Positions 13,315 to 15,474 of a DNA stretch of 15,474 nt are shown in pieces. The stretch's first letter is position 1. Every line of letters starts with the position of its first letter. The stretch lies in NCBI GenBank assembly GCA_910577445.1, contig CAJTMZ010000085.1, forward strand, positions 792 to 16,265. Reading direction: 5' to 3'. The notes under the pieces are model-generated. The model was given only the letters and a program-made list of their open reading frames with translations, did no database searches and was not told the DNA's origin. The position numbers and the translations under genes are program-made. This DNA is from an uncultured Lachnospiraceae bacterium. Its GTDB lineage: Bacteria; Bacillota; Clostridia; Lachnospirales; Lachnospiraceae.

Positions 13315-15315
13315 ATGATAAAACTGGCAAATGTGAAATCATGTATTAAATATTATTGTGGCAAGGTTATAAGCCGGCGTTATACACGAAAATTGCAGAC
13401 TTCAGTCAGGGAGGCAGAAATTATTTCGTTCGACTTGTTTGACACGCTGATTAAAAGAAATGTTGCAAAGCCAGAGCATGTACATAAACTTGTTCAGAGT
13501 GAATTTTTCAGACAGACAGGGATAAAACTGACTGATTATGAAAAATACAGAATTGCCGCAGAAAAAAGAGCAAGAAAAAAGAGCTCTGAAGAGGAAATAT
13601 CTCTGGATGAAATATTTGATGAGCTAAGTGAGCTATCGGAAGAGTGGAAAAATATTCTGAAAAAAACTGAAAGACAAATAGAAATAGAAATCTGTACTCC
13701 TAATTTACAAATGCAGCCAGTTTATGAATATGCACTAAGAGAAAGAAAACGTATCATTATTACTTCGGATATGTATTTGGACGAGTATACTATACGGCAA
13801 ATATTACGTAAATGTGGTTATAGTATATATGAAAAATTATATTTGTCCTCATCTTTTAGGTTAAGTAAATCGAGAGGCAGTATTTTTGAAATTATTAAAA
13901 GAGATTACGGTTCATGCGGGCGAAATATACTGCATATTGGAGATAATGTTAAGGGTGATTATGTAATTCCGAGAAAAAAGGGTATAAATGCTTTGTTGGT
14001 TGACGGGCAGCCGGAATTATTAAGATATTGGAAAAAATCAAATAAAGTGGTGTTAAAAGACCAATTTTTATATCAAAGATTATATTGTTTTTTAAATAAT
14101 CAGGTTGGCAATGATTATGATGATGCGAAAGCTATTGGATATGAGATATTAGGGCCTTTGCTGCTTGGATATTGCAAATGGTTATACCAAAAATTAAAGG
14201 ATGACAAAATAGAAAAGATTTTTTTCCTGAGCAGAGAAGGAAAGATACTGCAGGAGGCCTTTCATATTTTGTACCCGGAATGTGAAATAGAACAAACTTA
14301 TCTCTATGTGTCAAGGCAGGCGCTGACTGTTCCGCAGCTTGCAGATGCGGTTGATTTTGATGAGATGGCAGAAATATTTAAATATCTCGTTCATGTGCCA
14401 ACAGTAAGTATGATACCAGTCATGTGTATGCTGGACCGGAAAATCTTTCTTGAAAAAATAAATCAAATTGGTTTGAACGGTTCAATAAGGATTGATAAAA
14501 TTTCAGATGAGAAAAAAATAGGATTATATAATATTATTCAGGACTTGGGAAAGGATGAGTTTAAGAGACAAAATCAGTATATTGTCAGATATCTGAAAGA
14601 AAATAACTTTGTAGGGAATATTGGTATTGTAGATATCGGATGGTCAGGTACTATGCAAAAGGCATTGCAAACATATACAGATGTTTCCAGTACAAAGCTA
14701 CAGGGCTATTATCTTGGTGTAAGAAATATAGGGCTGAATGAGCAGTATGAAAGTCTTTTACGGCATGGATATATATTTAACACCAAAATAAATGAAAAAT
14801 ATAATTTGATGACACGGTTTACAGCAGAGATTATTGAGTTGTTATTTCTAAATACAACTGGAAGTGTATTAAAGTATAATATAGAAAACAGTCATGTTAT
14901 ACCGATTTTGGATATATCAGAATATGGCGAAAGAGAAAAGCTATTTATAAAATCAGTACAGATGTCAGCGTTTGAATTTCTAAGGAGAGCGAATAAGAAT
15001 GTCTTTTTAATAAAAGAAGCTAAAATCCCTGAGGCTATTGTTATGAACGCATATTGCCGTTTTGCTGTGCGGCCGAATATGTCAGTTGTGAGAATATTTA
15101 ATGATTTTAAAGTTCTTAACGGTAAAGTCAGGTCAATATTACCCCAATATGGGATTTTACATTATTTAACTCATGTTCGGGCATTTAGAAGGGATTTTGA
15201 AGAAAGTTCGTGCAAAATATTTTTTCTAAAAAAGATTTTTAAAATTAATCTGCCATATTTCACGCTTTTGAAGCTGCTATTATTTAGGTGCGATGGTGAA
15301 AAGATTAATAAATAA
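13315..15315 (+). CDS. HAD-domain protein of COG5610 type with a second uncharacterised domain
   Basis: The 666-residue protein begins with a complete HAD-type phosphatase core: motif I FDLFDT (D40, D43 within 39-44), motif II ITSD (T150, S151), motif III Lys in LSKSRG (K185), and motif IV GDNVKGD (D210, D215). The second half holds FLSREG (304-309), YLYVSRQAL (329-337) and IVDIGWSG (438-445), which I recall as conserved in large proteins of capsule and O-antigen loci grouped as COG5610; their reaction is unknown. A role in removing or transferring a phosphate or phospho-substituent on the repeat unit is inferred. It is markedly A+T-rich, follows the GT2 gene by 62 bases, and has a weak ribosome site before ATG 13315. 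It has no obvious signal peptide. Confidence 0.75.
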   Translation: MIKLANVKSCIKYYCGKVISRRYTRKLQTSVREAEIISFDLFDTLIKRNVAKPEHVHKLVQSEFFRQTGIKLTDYEKYRIAAEKRARKKSSEEEISLDEIFDELSELSEEWKNILKKTERQIEIEICTPNLQMQPVYEYALRERKRIIITSDMYLDEYTIRQILRKCGYSIYEKLYLSSSFRLSKSRGSIFEIIKRDYGSCGRNILHIGDNVKGDYVIPRKKGINALLVDGQPELLRYWKKSNKVVLKDQFLYQRLYCFLNNQVGNDYDDAKAIGYEILGPLLLGYCKWLYQKLKDDKIEKIFFLSREGKILQEAFHILYPECEIEQTYLYVSRQALTVPQLADAVDFDEMAEIFKYLVHVPTVSMIPVMCMLDRKIFLEKINQIGLNGSIRIDKISDEKKIGLYNIIQDLGKDEFKRQNQYIVRYLKENNFVGNIGIVDIGWSGTMQKALQTYTDVSSTKLQGYYLGVRNIGLNEQYESLLRHGYIFNTKINEKYNLMTRFTAEIIELLFLNTTGSVLKYNIENSHVIPILDISEYGEREKLFIKSVQMSAFEFLRRANKNVFLIKEAKIPEAIVMNAYCRFAVRPNMSVVRIFNDFKVLNGKVRSILPQYGILHYLTHVRAFRRDFEESSCKIFFLKKIFKINLPYFTLLKLLLFRCDGEKINK

Positions 15316-15359
15316 TCAATATAAAGAAATTATGTTTAAATGGAATACATTGGTGTGAA

Positions 15360-15474
15360 ATGATTAGAATACGTAAAACAATAAAAGCGGATAATTTTTT
15401 CATTTATATTTTTGTCCTTTGGTATAGCACAGAAATATTATACAATTCGACATTGAAAGACATTATGGGTATTT
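15360..15474 (+). CDS. Start of a membrane protein, 3' partial (possible polymerase or flippase)
   Basis: An ATG at 15360 opens a frame that runs to the right edge: 38 full codons beginning MIRIRKTIKAD, then a hydrophobic stretch FFIYIFVLWYS at residues 13-23 that looks like a first membrane helix after a basic cytoplasmic start. The position after the glycosyltransferase and HAD genes is where Wzy polymerases, Wzx flippases or acyltransferases are usually found. The ribosome site is weak. Too little sequence is present to decide the family. Confidence 0.5.
   Translation, partial: MIRIRKTIKADNFFIYIFVLWYSTEILYNSTLKDIMGI

Noticed and set aside
1..15474. tRNA, rRNA, CRISPR array, transposase or integrase genes
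   Set aside because: Looked for on both strands by eye; no repeat-spacer pattern, cloverleaf, rRNA-like stretch or mobile-element protein was seen.

Overview
The window looks like chromosomal DNA of a gut-type clostridium, most likely Lachnospiraceae. This rests on the low-GC Gram-positive gene repertoire (DUF4364 protein, short-form malic enzyme, DUF5722-like protein, CpsB/CpsC/CpsD-LCP polysaccharide module), strong AGGAG-type ribosome binding sites and moderate G+C. This is inference from protein families; no marker gene is present.

Layout. The left 4.5 kb carries housekeeping genes on the + strand: a D,D-carboxypeptidase (cut by the left edge), the replication-associated AAA+ ATPase RarA, and a membrane-anchored DUF5722-like (probable glycoside-hydrolase-fold) protein. 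A bidirectional hairpin terminator (4540-4576) separates these from two minus-strand genes, a winged-helix DUF4364 protein and a malic enzyme, probably one transcript. A divergent intergenic region (6298-6618) holds a good promoter in each direction and a structured leader for the next operon.

From about 6.5 kb to the right edge runs one + strand exopolysaccharide/capsule operon: CpsB-like PHP phosphatase, CpsC/Wzz-like chain-length protein, CpsD-like BY-kinase, LytR-CpsA-Psr (LCP) ligase, a sortase-B-like lipoprotein, a small secreted protein, the priming sugar-phosphate transferase, a GT2 glycosyltransferase, a HAD-domain protein of the COG5610 type, and the first codons of a membrane protein that could be the polymerase or flippase. 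The likely division of labour is: control of chain length by phosphorylation (CpsB/C/D), priming on undecaprenyl phosphate, extension, export and polymerisation, and attachment to the wall (LCP). The last three genes are visibly more A+T-rich, as expected for the exchangeable serotype-specific part of such loci.

Most unusual points: (1) the LCP gene has no ordinary start codon before its transmembrane segment, and its frame is joined to the kinase frame through a run of nine A residues, so slippage would make a topologically sensible kinase-LCP fusion; (2) the sortase-B-like protein is a lipoprotein that has lost the catalytic His and Cys, and probably the Arg; (3) a two-hairpin element occurs twice in the operon, once in the leader before cpsB and once between cpsC and cpsD, with compensatory changes in the second stem; (4) a highly translatable small secreted protein of unknown family sits directly after the dead sortase.
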